From Planctomycetota bacterium (GTDB lineage: Bacteria; Planctomycetota; B15-G4), in assembly GCA_003644265.1 (NCBI GenBank), contig QNBX01000002.1, positions 1 to 64,000 on the forward strand: DNA of 64,000 nt, read 5' to 3'. Below the pieces are notes generated by a model. The model was not told where the DNA came from and ran no database searches. It worked only from the letters and a program-made list of their open reading frames with translations. A program made the position numbers and the translations under genes. Every line of letters begins with the position of its first letter. Within the stretch, counting starts at the first letter, position 1. Of the stretch, positions 1 to 8,535 are shown piece by piece.

Positions 1-918
1 GTCCATCAGCTCGCCCAGCTCGGGCGGCAGGGTCACGCCGTCGCGCTCCAGCAGAGCGCTGATGGAGCCGGGGTCGCCCTTGAACAGCAGCACGTCGTTG
101 GCGCGGATGAACTGCCCGCGCGGGTCGGCGATGAGCGGCGCAAAGATCACCTCGCCGCCGCGGATGATCATCAGCGGCGTGACGCCGCCGGACTTGTCCA
201 GCAGCTCCTTGTAGGTGCGGCCCACCAGGGGCGAGTCCTCGGGAAACAGCACCTCGGTGACGAACTCGCGGATGCGCCCCGACTGCACCGTGGTGGAGAC
301 CGAGGCGCGCTGCGGCAGCAGCCGGTGGCCCACCAGCGCCAGGTACACGAAGCCCGCAGAGGCGAACACCAGCCCCGGGATGGTGAAGTCGAACATGCCG
401 ATCTGCATCTGGGCGTGCACCTCGGCCTGCTGCGCCACCAGCAGGTTGGTGCTGGTGCCCACCAGCGTGCAGGTGCCGCCCAGGATGGACGCGTAGCTCA
501 TGGGCAGCAGCAGCTTGGACGGCGACAGATCCAGGCTGGAGGCCACGCCCAGCACGATCGGCAGGAAGATGACCACCACCGGCGTGTTGTTCACGAAGGC
601 CGAGGAGATGGCCACGGTGACCATCAGCAGCAGCACGACGCGCATGCGCGCGCCGCCGGACAGGGCCAGCATGGCGGCGCGCAGCCGGTCGAGCACGCCG
701 GTGCGGATCAGCGCCGCCGAGAGGGCGAACATGGCGGCGATGGTGATCAGCGCCTCGTTGGCGAAGCCGGCGTAGGCTTCGCTGGGCTGCAGCACGCCCG
801 AGAGCACCAGCGCCGCGATCAGCGACAGGCCCACCAGGTCCACCGACACGACCTCGGTGATGAACAGCACCACGGAGCCCGCCACCAGGGCCAGCACGAA
901 GATCTGGTCGGGGCTCAC
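1..918 (-). CDS. SLC13/DASS-type anion permease with RCK_C domain (3' part missing)
   Basis: Read on the minus strand, an open frame runs from a GTG at 918 to the window edge (306 codons, no stop), so the C-terminus is missing. The first ~220 residues are hydrophobic membrane segments. They carry the SLC13/ArsB-like signatures FVNNTPVVVIFLPIVLG and SYASILGGTCTLVGTSTNLL, the latter being the typical ion-binding hairpin of divalent-anion:Na+ symporters. From about residue 225 a soluble RCK_C (TrkA_C) domain follows (VTEVLFPEDSPLVGRTYKEL, later DVLLFKGDP). SLC13-RCK proteins of this type usually carry two or more RCK_C domains between two membrane halves, so a second half is expected beyond the edge. 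Likely substrate is sulfate, a dicarboxylate or another anion; the sequence does not say which. The GTG start overlaps the stop of a possible small upstream ORF. Confidence 0.88.
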   Translation of the reverse strand, partial: MSPDQIFVLALVAGSVVLFITEVVSVDLVGLSLIAALVLSGVLQPSEAYAGFANEALITIAAMFALSAALIRTGVLDRLRAAMLALSGGARMRVVLLLMVTVAISSAFVNNTPVVVIFLPIVLGVASSLDLSPSKLLLPMSYASILGGTCTLVGTSTNLLVAQQAEVHAQMQIGMFDFTIPGLVFASAGFVYLALVGHRLLPQRASVSTTVQSGRIREFVTEVLFPEDSPLVGRTYKELLDKSGGVTPLMIIRGGEVIFAPLIADPRGQFIRANDVLLFKGDPGSISALLERDGVTLPPELGELMD

Positions 919-1109
919 AGGGCGGTTGCTGCCGCAGGGCTGCGTCGGTCCGGGGCAGCCGTGGCGTCGCCGCCGGCGCCGCGAGCGCTGACGCCGTCGC
1001 GGCCGCTGCCTAGGCACACGCAGACCCGGTCGTGGAGCGTGTGCGCCAGGACCGCGGGCCGCACCTCGTCCCGAGGCTCGAGTTCGCCGTCGCAGCAGAT
1101 CGTCGTCAT
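915..1109 (-). CDS. possible small Cys-containing protein, 64 aa, unrecognised
   Basis: A short ORF starts at ATG 1109, preceded by GGGAG about 10 nt upstream. It ends in a GTGA overlap with the GTG start of the permease, as in translationally coupled pairs. The protein begins MTTICCDGELEPRDE and has a second Cys cluster (CVC) near residue 34; the last 25 residues are low complexity (Ala, Arg, Pro). Third codon positions are strongly G/C, but in this genome chance frames can look the same. No family is recognised. If it is not a gene, then 919-1292 is an intergenic stretch between divergent genes and shows nothing else clear. Confidence 0.3.
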   Translation of the reverse strand: MTTICCDGELEPRDEVRPAVLAHTLHDRVCVCLGSGRDGVSARGAGGDATAAPDRRSPAAATAL

Positions 1110-1292
1110 CGGGGCCTGACTCCCGCAGGGGCGCGCATTCTAGCCTGGGGAGGGCCCGGTTTCGGTGCCTCGTGGCGCGGCGCCCGCGGGCCTCGTCGCC
1201 AGCGCCGTCAGGGCCAGCGCCGCGGCGCCGCTGCGGAGCCGCGCTCGACCAACGCTTGAGCATTGGCCAGAGTATCGTCTCCCCCGGCACCC

Positions 1293-2762
1293 ATGAGACG
1301 TTCCATGGCTACACCCAGCGTACATGTCCTGCTGCTGGCCGCCGTCTGTGCGGCCGCCGTCGCTTGCGGAGACGACACCCCGGCACCGCTCAGCGCGACG
1401 CCCAGCTCCCCCGTGCTGGTCATCGGCGTGGACGGCCTGGAGTGGAGCGTGCTGCACCCGCTGCTGGCCGACGGTCGCTGCCCCAACCTGGAGGCGCTCA
1501 TGCAGCGCGGCTCCTACGGCTCGCTGGCCACCTTCATCCCCACCTGGAGCCCGGTGATCTGGACCACCATCGCCACGGGTAAGACGATGAAGCAGCACGG
1601 CATCACCAACTTCGTCGATCCGCAGGGGCGCGAGTTCACCAGCGCGCGCCGGGCCGGGCGGGCGCTCTGGAACGTGGCCGACGCCTACGGCCTCACCAGC
1701 AACGTCTTCGGCTGGTGGATCACCTGGCCGGTGGAGCCCATCGCCGGGGTCATGGTCTCGGCCACCTCGGCCGCGGCCATGATCGACAAGAACTGGAAGC
1801 CCGCGCTGATGGAGGGGCTGTCGGACCAGGTGCACCCGCCGGAGCTCGAAGAGCGCGTGATGGCTGTGGCGCGCCGGGCGGGCAAGCGCGAGCACGTCAT
1901 GGCCCTGGCGCGTGAGCGGGTCTTTGGCCCCCTGCCCACCGAAGCCATGGACGACATCGAGCGCAAGCTGGTGCAACAGACCCTGTGGTCGATCCAATCG
2001 GACGAGACCTACCGGCAGGTGGCCCTGGAGCTGCTGCCCGATCACCCGGCCGACCTGAGCATGATCTACTTCGGCGGGCCCGACGTGGCCGGGCACCGCT
2101 TCTGGCGCCAGATGGACCCCACCGGCTTCGAGTGGTCCGGCTCCAGCCCCGAGGTGGACGAGGCCCTGTCCCACGCCATCACCAACTACTACGTCTGGGT
2201 GGATGAGATGATCGGGGAGCTGCTGGCCGCCGTGGACCCGGCCACCAACGTGATCGTGTTGAGTGATCACGGCATGCACGCCGTGGCCCAGGCCGCGCCC
2301 GTGCCCACCGGCACCAGCGGCAACCACCAGGACGGGGCGCCCGGCGTGATCGTGGCGGCGGGCCCGAGCATCGCGCAGCAAGGCGGCGTGGCGCGCTTCC
2401 TCAAGAGCGGGCACGTGAGCCCCCTGGGCGCGGTGACGGACGTGGCGCCCACGGTCATGGGGCTGCTGGGCATCCCTCCGGCGCGCGACATGGCCGGCCG
2501 CGCCAACAAGCTGCTGCTGACCGCCGAGGCGCGGCAGGCCATCGCCGCCCTGGGCATGGTGGCCAGCCACGACGACGGCTTCCGCGAGCCGCGCATGGTG
2601 GAGGTCCCGGCCGAGAAGGAGGCCGAGTTCATCCAGCGCATGAAGGAGCTGGGATACATGCAGGGCATGGACCAGGGGCCCAGCGACTCGGTGCCGGTCA
2701 ACCCCGAGACCTACGTGCCCGACACCGGCGGCGGCACGGACGGCGCCGCGGCGGGGGGCTGA
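1293..2762 (+). CDS. type I phosphodiesterase / nucleotide pyrophosphatase-like lipoprotein
   Basis: A 489-aa protein of the alkaline phosphatase superfamily (phosphodiest family). The N-terminus is a lipoprotein-type signal (VHVLLLAAVCAAAVACGDD), predicting an anchored periplasmic or surface protein. Superfamily metal-site motifs are visible: VLVIGVDGLEWSVL (first Asp), the Thr-nucleophile region SPVIWTTIATGKT, VIVLSDHGMH (Asp-His pair) and a C-terminal GNHQDGAPGVIVAAGP. The active-site Thr fits a phosphodiesterase or phosphomutase-like hydrolase rather than a sulfatase with formylglycine. A TTG at 1263 in the same frame is possible, but ATG 1293 gives a more normal signal peptide. Substrate unknown. 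Nothing suggests an operon with clpP downstream beyond the ~106-bp gap. Confidence 0.85.
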   Translation: MRRSMATPSVHVLLLAAVCAAAVACGDDTPAPLSATPSSPVLVIGVDGLEWSVLHPLLADGRCPNLEALMQRGSYGSLATFIPTWSPVIWTTIATGKTMKQHGITNFVDPQGREFTSARRAGRALWNVADAYGLTSNVFGWWITWPVEPIAGVMVSATSAAAMIDKNWKPALMEGLSDQVHPPELEERVMAVARRAGKREHVMALARERVFGPLPTEAMDDIERKLVQQTLWSIQSDETYRQVALELLPDHPADLSMIYFGGPDVAGHRFWRQMDPTGFEWSGSSPEVDEALSHAITNYYVWVDEMIGELLAAVDPATNVIVLSDHGMHAVAQAAPVPTGTSGNHQDGAPGVIVAAGPSIAQQGGVARFLKSGHVSPLGAVTDVAPTVMGLLGIPPARDMAGRANKLLLTAEARQAIAALGMVASHDDGFREPRMVEVPAEKEAEFIQRMKELGYMQGMDQGPSDSVPVNPETYVPDTGGGTDGAAAGG

Positions 2763-2868
2763 GCCCACGGCGCTCCCGGGCCGCTTGGATCGCCCCCCGG
2801 CTCTCGGCTATGGTTCTCGACGTCCGTGTCCCGGACCCGAGACCGACCTCCGAACCGAGCGCCCGACC

Positions 2869-3477
2869 ATGACCCACCGTGACGACGTCTTCGCCGCCGA
2901 CTGCGACAAGGACGAGAAGAAGGAGGACGCCGGCGCCGGCATGATCGGCAAGCGTCTGTACGACGAGCGCATCGTCATGGTCACCAAGCCGGTGGACCGC
3001 GACCTGATGACGGCGGTCACGGCCCAGCTGCTGGCCTTGGCCCTCGAGGACGGCAAGAAGCCCATCACCATGTATGTGAACTGCCCCGGCGGCGACGCCG
3101 ATTCGGGCTTCGGCATCTACGACATGATGCGCTGGGTGGACTGCCCCATCACCACCGTCTGCGCCGGGCTGGCGGCCTCCGCGGCCATCGTGATCTTCCT
3201 GGGCGGCGACGACGGCCGGCGCTTCACCCTGCCCCACAGCCGCTTCCTGATCCACCAGCCCAGCACGGGCGCCCAGGGTCAGGCCTCCGATCTCGAGATC
3301 ACGGCCAACGAGATCATCAAGACGCGCGACAAGTACAATCTGATCATCGAGCAGCACACCGGTCGAGCGTCCAAGCAGATCGTGAAGGACGCGCACCGCG
3401 ACTTCTGGCTCAGCGCACAAGAGGCGGTGGACTACGGCCTGGCCAGCAAGATCGTGTCGAGCGCCGGAGAGATCTGA
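2869..3477 (+). CDS. clpP: ATP-dependent Clp protease proteolytic subunit (ClpP paralogue)
   Basis: A 202-aa ClpP-family serine peptidase, normally the proteolytic chamber worked by ClpX or ClpA ATPases. The triad can be placed: Ser104 in CAGLAASAAIVIF, His129 in RFLIHQPSTG and Asp178 in AHRDFWLSAQEAVDYGL. The usual Met after the nucleophile Ser is Ala here. The first ~25 residues are a charged Asp/Lys/Glu-rich extension instead of the normal processed propeptide. No clpX or tig is adjacent, so this looks like a standalone paralogue rather than the main clpP locus. ATG 2869 was chosen over an upstream frame extension that is Pro/Arg-rich and not family-like. Confidence 0.9.
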   Translation: MTHRDDVFAADCDKDEKKEDAGAGMIGKRLYDERIVMVTKPVDRDLMTAVTAQLLALALEDGKKPITMYVNCPGGDADSGFGIYDMMRWVDCPITTVCAGLAASAAIVIFLGGDDGRRFTLPHSRFLIHQPSTGAQGQASDLEITANEIIKTRDKYNLIIEQHTGRASKQIVKDAHRDFWLSAQEAVDYGLASKIVSSAGEI

Positions 3478-3534
3478 GGCCGACCGCGGCGCGTGGGGTA
3501 CCCGCTGGCAGGGCGCCGGTGAGAGCAGCGGCAG

Positions 3535-3588
3535 GCCCTCGCCGGGCCCCGGCCAGCCCTCGCCGGGCGCTCTCAGCCCTCGTCGGGC
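3535..3588. repeat. three direct copies of a 13-bp GCCCTCGCCGGGC unit
   Basis: Copies lie at 3535-3547, 3556-3568 and 3576-3588, the last with one mismatch. They sit in the short space between the convergent clpP and HEAT-repeat genes; the third copy encodes the last residues of the HEAT-repeat protein. Each unit contains a small GC-rich inverted element, so the array could act in 3'-end formation. That role is inference. Confidence 0.5.
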
Positions 3589-4589
3589 TCGTGCTCGAAG
3601 CCGCGCCAGGCCTGCACCACGTCGCGCAGGCGCTCCAGCTCCCGGATCTGCTGGAAAGTGGCGCCCTGGAACGGCGGCTGCTGCTCCACCAGGTCGCGCA
3701 GGGCGTTGATGGCGGCCCGCTGCACCAGGTTGTGGTGGTCTTCGAGCGCGCGCGCGATGCCGCGCACGGCGGCCTCGTCGCCCAGGTGATGCAGCAGCTC
3801 GATGGCGGCGAGGCGCACGGCGGCGGCGCCGGCCGGGTCGTCCTGCTCCATGCGCGGGTCGATCTTCAGGCGCGCCACCAGGCCGGCGTGGCTGCCCTCG
3901 TCGGTCAGGCCCGTGATGGCGTCGAGGATGGGCTGCTTCCAGCGCAGGGCGGGGTCGGGCTCGCTGCTGCGCTTACTGCGCCGGGAGCTGCTGGTGGGCT
4001 CGCCGGCGCGGGTCTCGCTGGCCTCGCGGGCCAGCAGCCAGGTGTCGACCAGCCGGCCCAGGCCCTGCTCGCGGCCGTTGTGCGCCAGGCTCAGGGCGGC
4101 CAGGGTGGCCACGTCCTCGTCGCTGTCGTTGAGCAAATCGGGCAGCAGGTCGAGCTGCCGGGGGATGCCCAGCTTGCCCACAGCCTGGGCGCCAAAACGC
4201 CGCAGCACCACGCGCTCGGCCTGCAGTTGATCCTCCACCAGCAGCCGGTCGCGGGTGTCCACCAGCTCGACCAGGCACAGCTGCAGACCGGCCAGCATGC
4301 CCGCGTGGGTGGTGCTGGCGGCGTCCATCAGCTCGGGGATGGCGCCGCGGCCGAAGGCGATCACGTCCTGTTCGACCTCGGCGCGCTTCGTGGCGTTGCT
4401 GTTGCGCAGCTGCTTCACGGCCCGCAGCAGCTTCTGTCGCTGCATGGCTGTGAGCTCAGGCGGGTCCTCGGCGGGGGGCAGATCGGCCGTGGGAGCCTGC
4501 GCGGAGACGTGGGCGGCCAGCAGCAGCGCGCTCAGCGCCAGACGGACGTGGGTCGTGAGGGTGGATCCGGACAGTCGGACGCGGATCAT
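3573..4589 (-). CDS. secreted HEAT-repeat protein
   Basis: A 338-aa protein with an N-terminal signal peptide (RLALSALLLAAHVSAQA). It is followed by a helical region with HEAT/PBS-like repeats, for example GIPRQLDLLPDLLNDSDEDV, then AVRLAAIELLHHLGDEAAV and IARALEDHHNLVQRAAINAL. A basic Ser/Arg linker (SSSRRSKRSSEPD) interrupts the repeats near the middle. Such repeats form alpha-solenoids that bind other proteins; the partner is unknown. ATG 4589 is preceded by AGGAG at a spacing of 9. Start and gene direction are divergent from the ABC permease (84-bp gap). Confidence 0.8.
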   Translation of the reverse strand: MIRVRLSGSTLTTHVRLALSALLLAAHVSAQAPTADLPPAEDPPELTAMQRQKLLRAVKQLRNSNATKRAEVEQDVIAFGRGAIPELMDAASTTHAGMLAGLQLCLVELVDTRDRLLVEDQLQAERVVLRRFGAQAVGKLGIPRQLDLLPDLLNDSDEDVATLAALSLAHNGREQGLGRLVDTWLLAREASETRAGEPTSSSRRSKRSSEPDPALRWKQPILDAITGLTDEGSHAGLVARLKIDPRMEQDDPAGAAAVRLAAIELLHHLGDEAAVRGIARALEDHHNLVQRAAINALRDLVEQQPPFQGATFQQIRELERLRDVVQAWRGFEHEPDEG

Positions 4590-4673
4590 GGGGCCAGCTC
4601 CTCTCAGCGGGTGGGGTCGTCCTGCCGGGGAGGACAGCACGTTGCACATGCCTCGGGAGTATAGGAACCGGCC

Positions 4674-6200
4674 ATGATCGCCGCCGCACTGCTCGTGCTC
4701 GCCTTGCTCGTCTGGCTGCCCTTCGGGGCGGCGCTGGGGGAGCTGTTCGTTGAGCCGGGGGCCATGCTGGAGGCCGTGGCCAGTCCGCGCGTGCTGGGGC
4801 TGCTGGGGTCGACCGTGGCGCTGGGGCTGCTGGTGGCGCTGTGCTCCTGCCTGGTGGGGGTGCCGGTGGGGCGCCTGCTCGCGCGAACACGCGGTCCTCT
4901 GGCGGGGGCCCTGGCGCTGCTGCTGCCGCTGCCCCTGGTGCTGCCGCCCTGGATGACGGGCGTGGCCTGGACGCAGCTGCTGCCGCTCTCCGGCATCTGG
5001 GGCGCCACGTTCCTGCTGACGGCCTCGCTCTGGCCGCTGGTGGCGCTGTTCTCCCTGCGCGGATTCAACGCCGCGGGGCGGGCCGGCGACGTGGCGCGCT
5101 TGGCGCGGCCGCACGGGCGCGCCGCGTTCTTTGCCGTGGAGCTGCCCCTGGCCCTGCCGTCGGTCCTCTCGGGCGCGCTGCTGGTGTTCGTCTTTGCGGT
5201 GACGGACTTTGCGGTGGTGGACTTCCTGTCCTTTGCCGACCCCGAGCCGTTCGTGGTCCTGGCCAGCGAGATCTTCCAGCGCTGGGCCCGGCTGGAGAGC
5301 AGCGCCGGGGCGGCGGCCGTGTCGCTGGCCGCGGTGCTGCCCTGCCTGCTGGCGCTGGGCGGCGTGCTCTGGATTGAGCGCCGGCACGAGGGTCGCTTCG
5401 CTGGAGTGAGCTTGCCGGGCCGCGCCGCGCCGAAGCCGAGCGCCAGCGGCCGCGCGGGGCTTGTGCTGGTGTTGCTCGTGGTGTTGCTGCCGCCCGGGGT
5501 GCTGGGCCGCTGGGCCCTGGGCGCCGAGGCGCCGCTCGACACGCTGCTGGCCGCGCGCGACGCGGCCCTGTCCTCGTTGGCCGCCGCGCTGGCCGCCGGG
5601 GCGCTGGTGGCCGTGGCCGGGGTGCTCGTCGCCAGAGCCACGCTGCGCGCCCGCCCAGGCCTGGGCTCGCTGCTGTTGGGAGGCGCGCTGCTGCCCCTGG
5701 CCGCGCCCGGGGTGATGTTTGCAGTGGGCGAGATCCGGGCCTGGAATCACCCCGCCAACCCTCTGGCCGAGCTGGTCTACACCTCGCCGTTGCTGTTGGT
5801 GCTGGCCCTGGCGGGGCGCTACCTGCCCCTGGGAGTGCTGGCGGCGCGGGCCCTGCTGGTGCGCCTGGACGAGGGGCCGCTGGCTGCCGCGCGCCTGTCG
5901 GGGCGCCCGCCCTGGCGCGTGGCCGTGTCGGTGCTGCTGCCCATGCTGTGGCCCGCCGTGGCGCTGGCGTTCATGCTCGGGTATCTGATGGGCATGCGCG
6001 AACTCGACATGATCGTGCTGGTGCCGGCGGGCTCTGCCACCCTGGCGCACCGCATCTTCTCCATGGTGCACATCGCGTCGGATGACCTGACCGCGGTGCT
6101 GTGCCTGGCGCTGCTGGCCCTGTCCCTGGTGCCCGCCCTGGCGGCCCGGTTGCTGGGGTTGCCCGGCCTGGGTTGCGGTCGCGAGGACCTGCGGAGATGA
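4674..6200 (+). CDS. Fe(III)-type ABC transporter permease, two fused permease domains
   Basis: A 508-aa membrane protein with about twelve hydrophobic segments in two homologous halves, the architecture of FbpB/SfuB/ThiP-type permeases. Both EAA-loop regions that dock to the ATPase are visible: around residue 140 (ARLARPHGRAAFFAVELPLA) and around residue 400 (AARLSGRPPWRVAVSVLLPM). The proline-rich SGALLVFVFAVTDFAVVDF stretch is typical of iron permeases. No ATP-binding subunit or periplasmic binding protein lies in the window, so it is an orphan component here. The substrate (iron or a similar small cation or thiamine-type ligand) is inferred from family only. Confidence 0.85.
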   Translation: MIAAALLVLALLVWLPFGAALGELFVEPGAMLEAVASPRVLGLLGSTVALGLLVALCSCLVGVPVGRLLARTRGPLAGALALLLPLPLVLPPWMTGVAWTQLLPLSGIWGATFLLTASLWPLVALFSLRGFNAAGRAGDVARLARPHGRAAFFAVELPLALPSVLSGALLVFVFAVTDFAVVDFLSFADPEPFVVLASEIFQRWARLESSAGAAAVSLAAVLPCLLALGGVLWIERRHEGRFAGVSLPGRAAPKPSASGRAGLVLVLLVVLLPPGVLGRWALGAEAPLDTLLAARDAALSSLAAALAAGALVAVAGVLVARATLRARPGLGSLLLGGALLPLAAPGVMFAVGEIRAWNHPANPLAELVYTSPLLLVLALAGRYLPLGVLAARALLVRLDEGPLAAARLSGRPPWRVAVSVLLPMLWPAVALAFMLGYLMGMRELDMIVLVPAGSATLAHRIFSMVHIASDDLTAVLCLALLALSLVPALAARLLGLPGLGCGREDLRR

Positions 6201-6228
6201 TCGTGCCGCCCTCCTCCCGAAGCCACCC

Positions 6229-6924
6229 ATGACACGCGGCCTACGCTCCATCGCCTTCGTCACCGAGCTGGTGCACCTGCCGGTGCGCCACAATCCAAAG
6301 AGCCTGCAGCGCATGCACTCGGCGCTGTTCGATCGCCCGGGCTGCAGCTACCGCGATTTCAAGCTGGTGCCCGGCGGCGCGCAGCTCTCCAACGCGGTGC
6401 CCGGCATGCCGGGGCAGCCCGTGAGCCTGGTGAACCTGGCCGCCGACCGGGTTCAGATCCGCGAGGAACAGACGGGCGTCAGCAAGGATGAGTTTGCCGA
6501 GCGCCTCACGGCCCTGGCGCAGTGCGCGCTGGAGACGCTGCCGGTGCAGCTCTTCATGGTGCAGCAGTTTGCCGTGCGCTCGGTGGTCAACCCGCAGGCC
6601 GGCGAGGACGCGCGGCAGTTCATGCTGCAGACGGTGGCCGGTTTCGACGAGGGGCTCATGTCGAGCTTTCCGTCCCTGCCCAGTCTGGTTGGCATGCGCT
6701 TCACGTTTCCGCCCAACGAGCAGGATCAGGCCGTCTACAACGTGCGCGTGGAGTCCTTCAGCCAGGACAACCGCAGCCTGTTCCTGGAGAACGTGGGCAC
6801 CTTCGGGCGCCCGGTGAAGGCCGACGAGGTGTCCAAGCTGGCCGAGCGCTTCGGCGCCACGTACGCCTTCTTGCAGGATCACGTGATCAACTTCGTGGAG
6901 CAGTTCGACGGCGAGGAGGGCTGA
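6229..6924 (+). CDS. conserved hypothetical protein, possibly TIGR04255-like
   Basis: A 231-aa soluble protein with no signal peptide or membrane segment. Its layout resembles the sporadically distributed TIGR04255 family: an N-terminal sheet region (FKLVPGGAQLSNAVPG), a central part similar to 'growth of paired residues' in that family (VQLFMVQQFAVRSVVNPQ), and a C-terminal helix (ERFGATYAFLQDHVINFVEQF). The match is from memory and weak. It lies 28 bp after the ABC permease and 1 bp before the sulfatase-like gene, so it may be cotranscribed with both. No catalytic residues can be proposed. Confidence 0.65.
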   Translation: MTRGLRSIAFVTELVHLPVRHNPKSLQRMHSALFDRPGCSYRDFKLVPGGAQLSNAVPGMPGQPVSLVNLAADRVQIREEQTGVSKDEFAERLTALAQCALETLPVQLFMVQQFAVRSVVNPQAGEDARQFMLQTVAGFDEGLMSSFPSLPSLVGMRFTFPPNEQDQAVYNVRVESFSQDNRSLFLENVGTFGRPVKADEVSKLAERFGATYAFLQDHVINFVEQFDGEEG

Positions 6925-6925
6925 C

Positions 6926-8509
6926 GTGGCCGTGGCGCGCAGGCCGGCGCTGCTGCAACTGCTGCCCCTGCCCCGGGCGCTGCCCCTCGTGCTGGGCGCG
7001 CTGCTGAGCCTGGGCGTGGCCTGCGGCGACGCCGGGAGCGAGGCGCAAGCGCCCCCGCCGTCCGACGGTGAGCCGGCGTTCTTCGCCGGCGCCAACCTGG
7101 TGATCATCTCGATCGACACGCTGCGCGCGGACGACACCGGCTTCGTGGGCGGGGCCGCGGGCCTGACCGAGGCGCTCGACGCGCTGGCCGCGCGCTCGGT
7201 GGTCTTTACCCAGGCCCGCGCGTCCGCGCCCCAGACCGCTCCCAGTCACATGTCGCTGTTCACCGGTGTGGCGCCGTCGGTACACGGCGTGCAGAACGTG
7301 CAGCACGGCGTCGACCCTGAGACTGGCAAGAAGCGCCCCTTGATCGAGGCCGCGCCGCTGGAGATCCCCACGCTGGCAGAGGTGCTGCGAGCTGCGGGCT
7401 ACGCCACCGTGGGGCTCACCGATGGCGGCAACCTCAACCCGCCCCACGGCTTCGGTCGCGGCTTCGACGAGTACACCTCCCGACTCACCGGCGCCGCGGC
7501 CCAGGTGGCGGACGGGCTGGAGCGCCTGGCGAGCCTGCGCGCGGCCGAGGGGCCGTCCTTCCTGTTCTTGCACACCTACCAAGTGCATTCACCCTACGTG
7601 GCGCCGCGCGAGTACCTCGAGCGCTGGGCGCCGGCGGGCTACGAAGGCCTCATGCGCGAGCGCGTGGAGCACGTGGCCGGCATGGGCTTCGGCCAGGCCT
7701 TCGGGGCCATGCGCACGGTCTACTGGCAGGACAAGCAGAGCTTCGGTTGGAACGAGGCCGCCTACCTGCACGGCGTCTACCGGGCCGGGATCGAACAGAC
7801 CGACGACGCGCTGCTGCCCTTCTTGGACGCGCTGGAGCAGAGCGGCGCCATGGACGACTCCATCGTGGTGCTGCTCAGCGACCACGGCGAGGAGTTCTTC
7901 GAGCACGGGCAGTGGCAGCACGACCAGCTCTTCGAGGAGTGCCTGCGGGTGCCGCTGATGGTGCACCTGCCGGGGGACCTGGGCGCCGGGCGACGCATCG
8001 AGGTGCCGGTGTCGCTGCTGGACGTCATGCCCACGCTGCTGGAGCTGCTGGAACTGGAGCGCGACCCCGCGGGCGACGTGCGCGTGCCCATGCGCGGCGT
8101 GTCGTTTGCGCGCAGCCTGACGGAGGGCACCCCGCCGCGGGAGCGGCCGCTGTTCTCCGAGTACCGCGCCGACCGGCCGGGCAGTCCGCTTTACGACTGG
8201 CAGATCGCCATCCATCACCGGGGCGCCAAGTTCATCTACGACGAGTACCGCCAGAAGCACTGGTGGGGCGCTGGCAAGGCGCCCCGGAGCTGGCGCGACC
8301 ACTGGCTGTTCGACCTCGACAGCGACGCCTTGGAGCGCGTCAATCTGGCGGCGGCCGGCGACCCGATGGTGGCCAGCTTCGAGCGGCAGCTGGCGGCCTA
8401 CAAGCGCGAGCTGGAGGCCATGGCCTTCCTGGAGCGGCTCGACGCGGGCGAAGAGCTCGATCCCGATCAGCTTGAGCAGCTCATTCAGCTGGGGTACCTC
8501 GACCGCTAG
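6926..8509 (+). CDS. sulfatase-like hydrolase lipoprotein (Thr-type active site)
   Basis: A 527-aa alkaline phosphatase superfamily enzyme of the sulfatase fold. The N-terminal signal ends in a lipobox (LSLGVACGD), predicting a lipoprotein. Metal-binding motifs: LVIISIDTLRADDTG (two Asp), SDHGEEFFEHGQ (Asp-His) and a late Lys/His region around KFIYDEYRQKHWW. The position where true sulfatases carry the Cys or Ser that becomes formylglycine (C/S-x-P-S-R) reads QTAPSHMSLFTG, so Thr-Ala-Pro-Ser-His. This variant is common in sulfatase-like phosphoryl- or phosphoethanolamine-type enzymes and probably does not use formylglycine. GTG start, 1 bp after the upstream stop. Confidence 0.85.
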   Translation: MAVARRPALLQLLPLPRALPLVLGALLSLGVACGDAGSEAQAPPPSDGEPAFFAGANLVIISIDTLRADDTGFVGGAAGLTEALDALAARSVVFTQARASAPQTAPSHMSLFTGVAPSVHGVQNVQHGVDPETGKKRPLIEAAPLEIPTLAEVLRAAGYATVGLTDGGNLNPPHGFGRGFDEYTSRLTGAAAQVADGLERLASLRAAEGPSFLFLHTYQVHSPYVAPREYLERWAPAGYEGLMRERVEHVAGMGFGQAFGAMRTVYWQDKQSFGWNEAAYLHGVYRAGIEQTDDALLPFLDALEQSGAMDDSIVVLLSDHGEEFFEHGQWQHDQLFEECLRVPLMVHLPGDLGAGRRIEVPVSLLDVMPTLLELLELERDPAGDVRVPMRGVSFARSLTEGTPPRERPLFSEYRADRPGSPLYDWQIAIHHRGAKFIYDEYRQKHWWGAGKAPRSWRDHWLFDLDSDALERVNLAAAGDPMVASFERQLAAYKRELEAMAFLERLDAGEELDPDQLEQLIQLGYLDR

Positions 8510-8535
8510 CAGCCTTGGCGCAAGTCATTCCGCGC

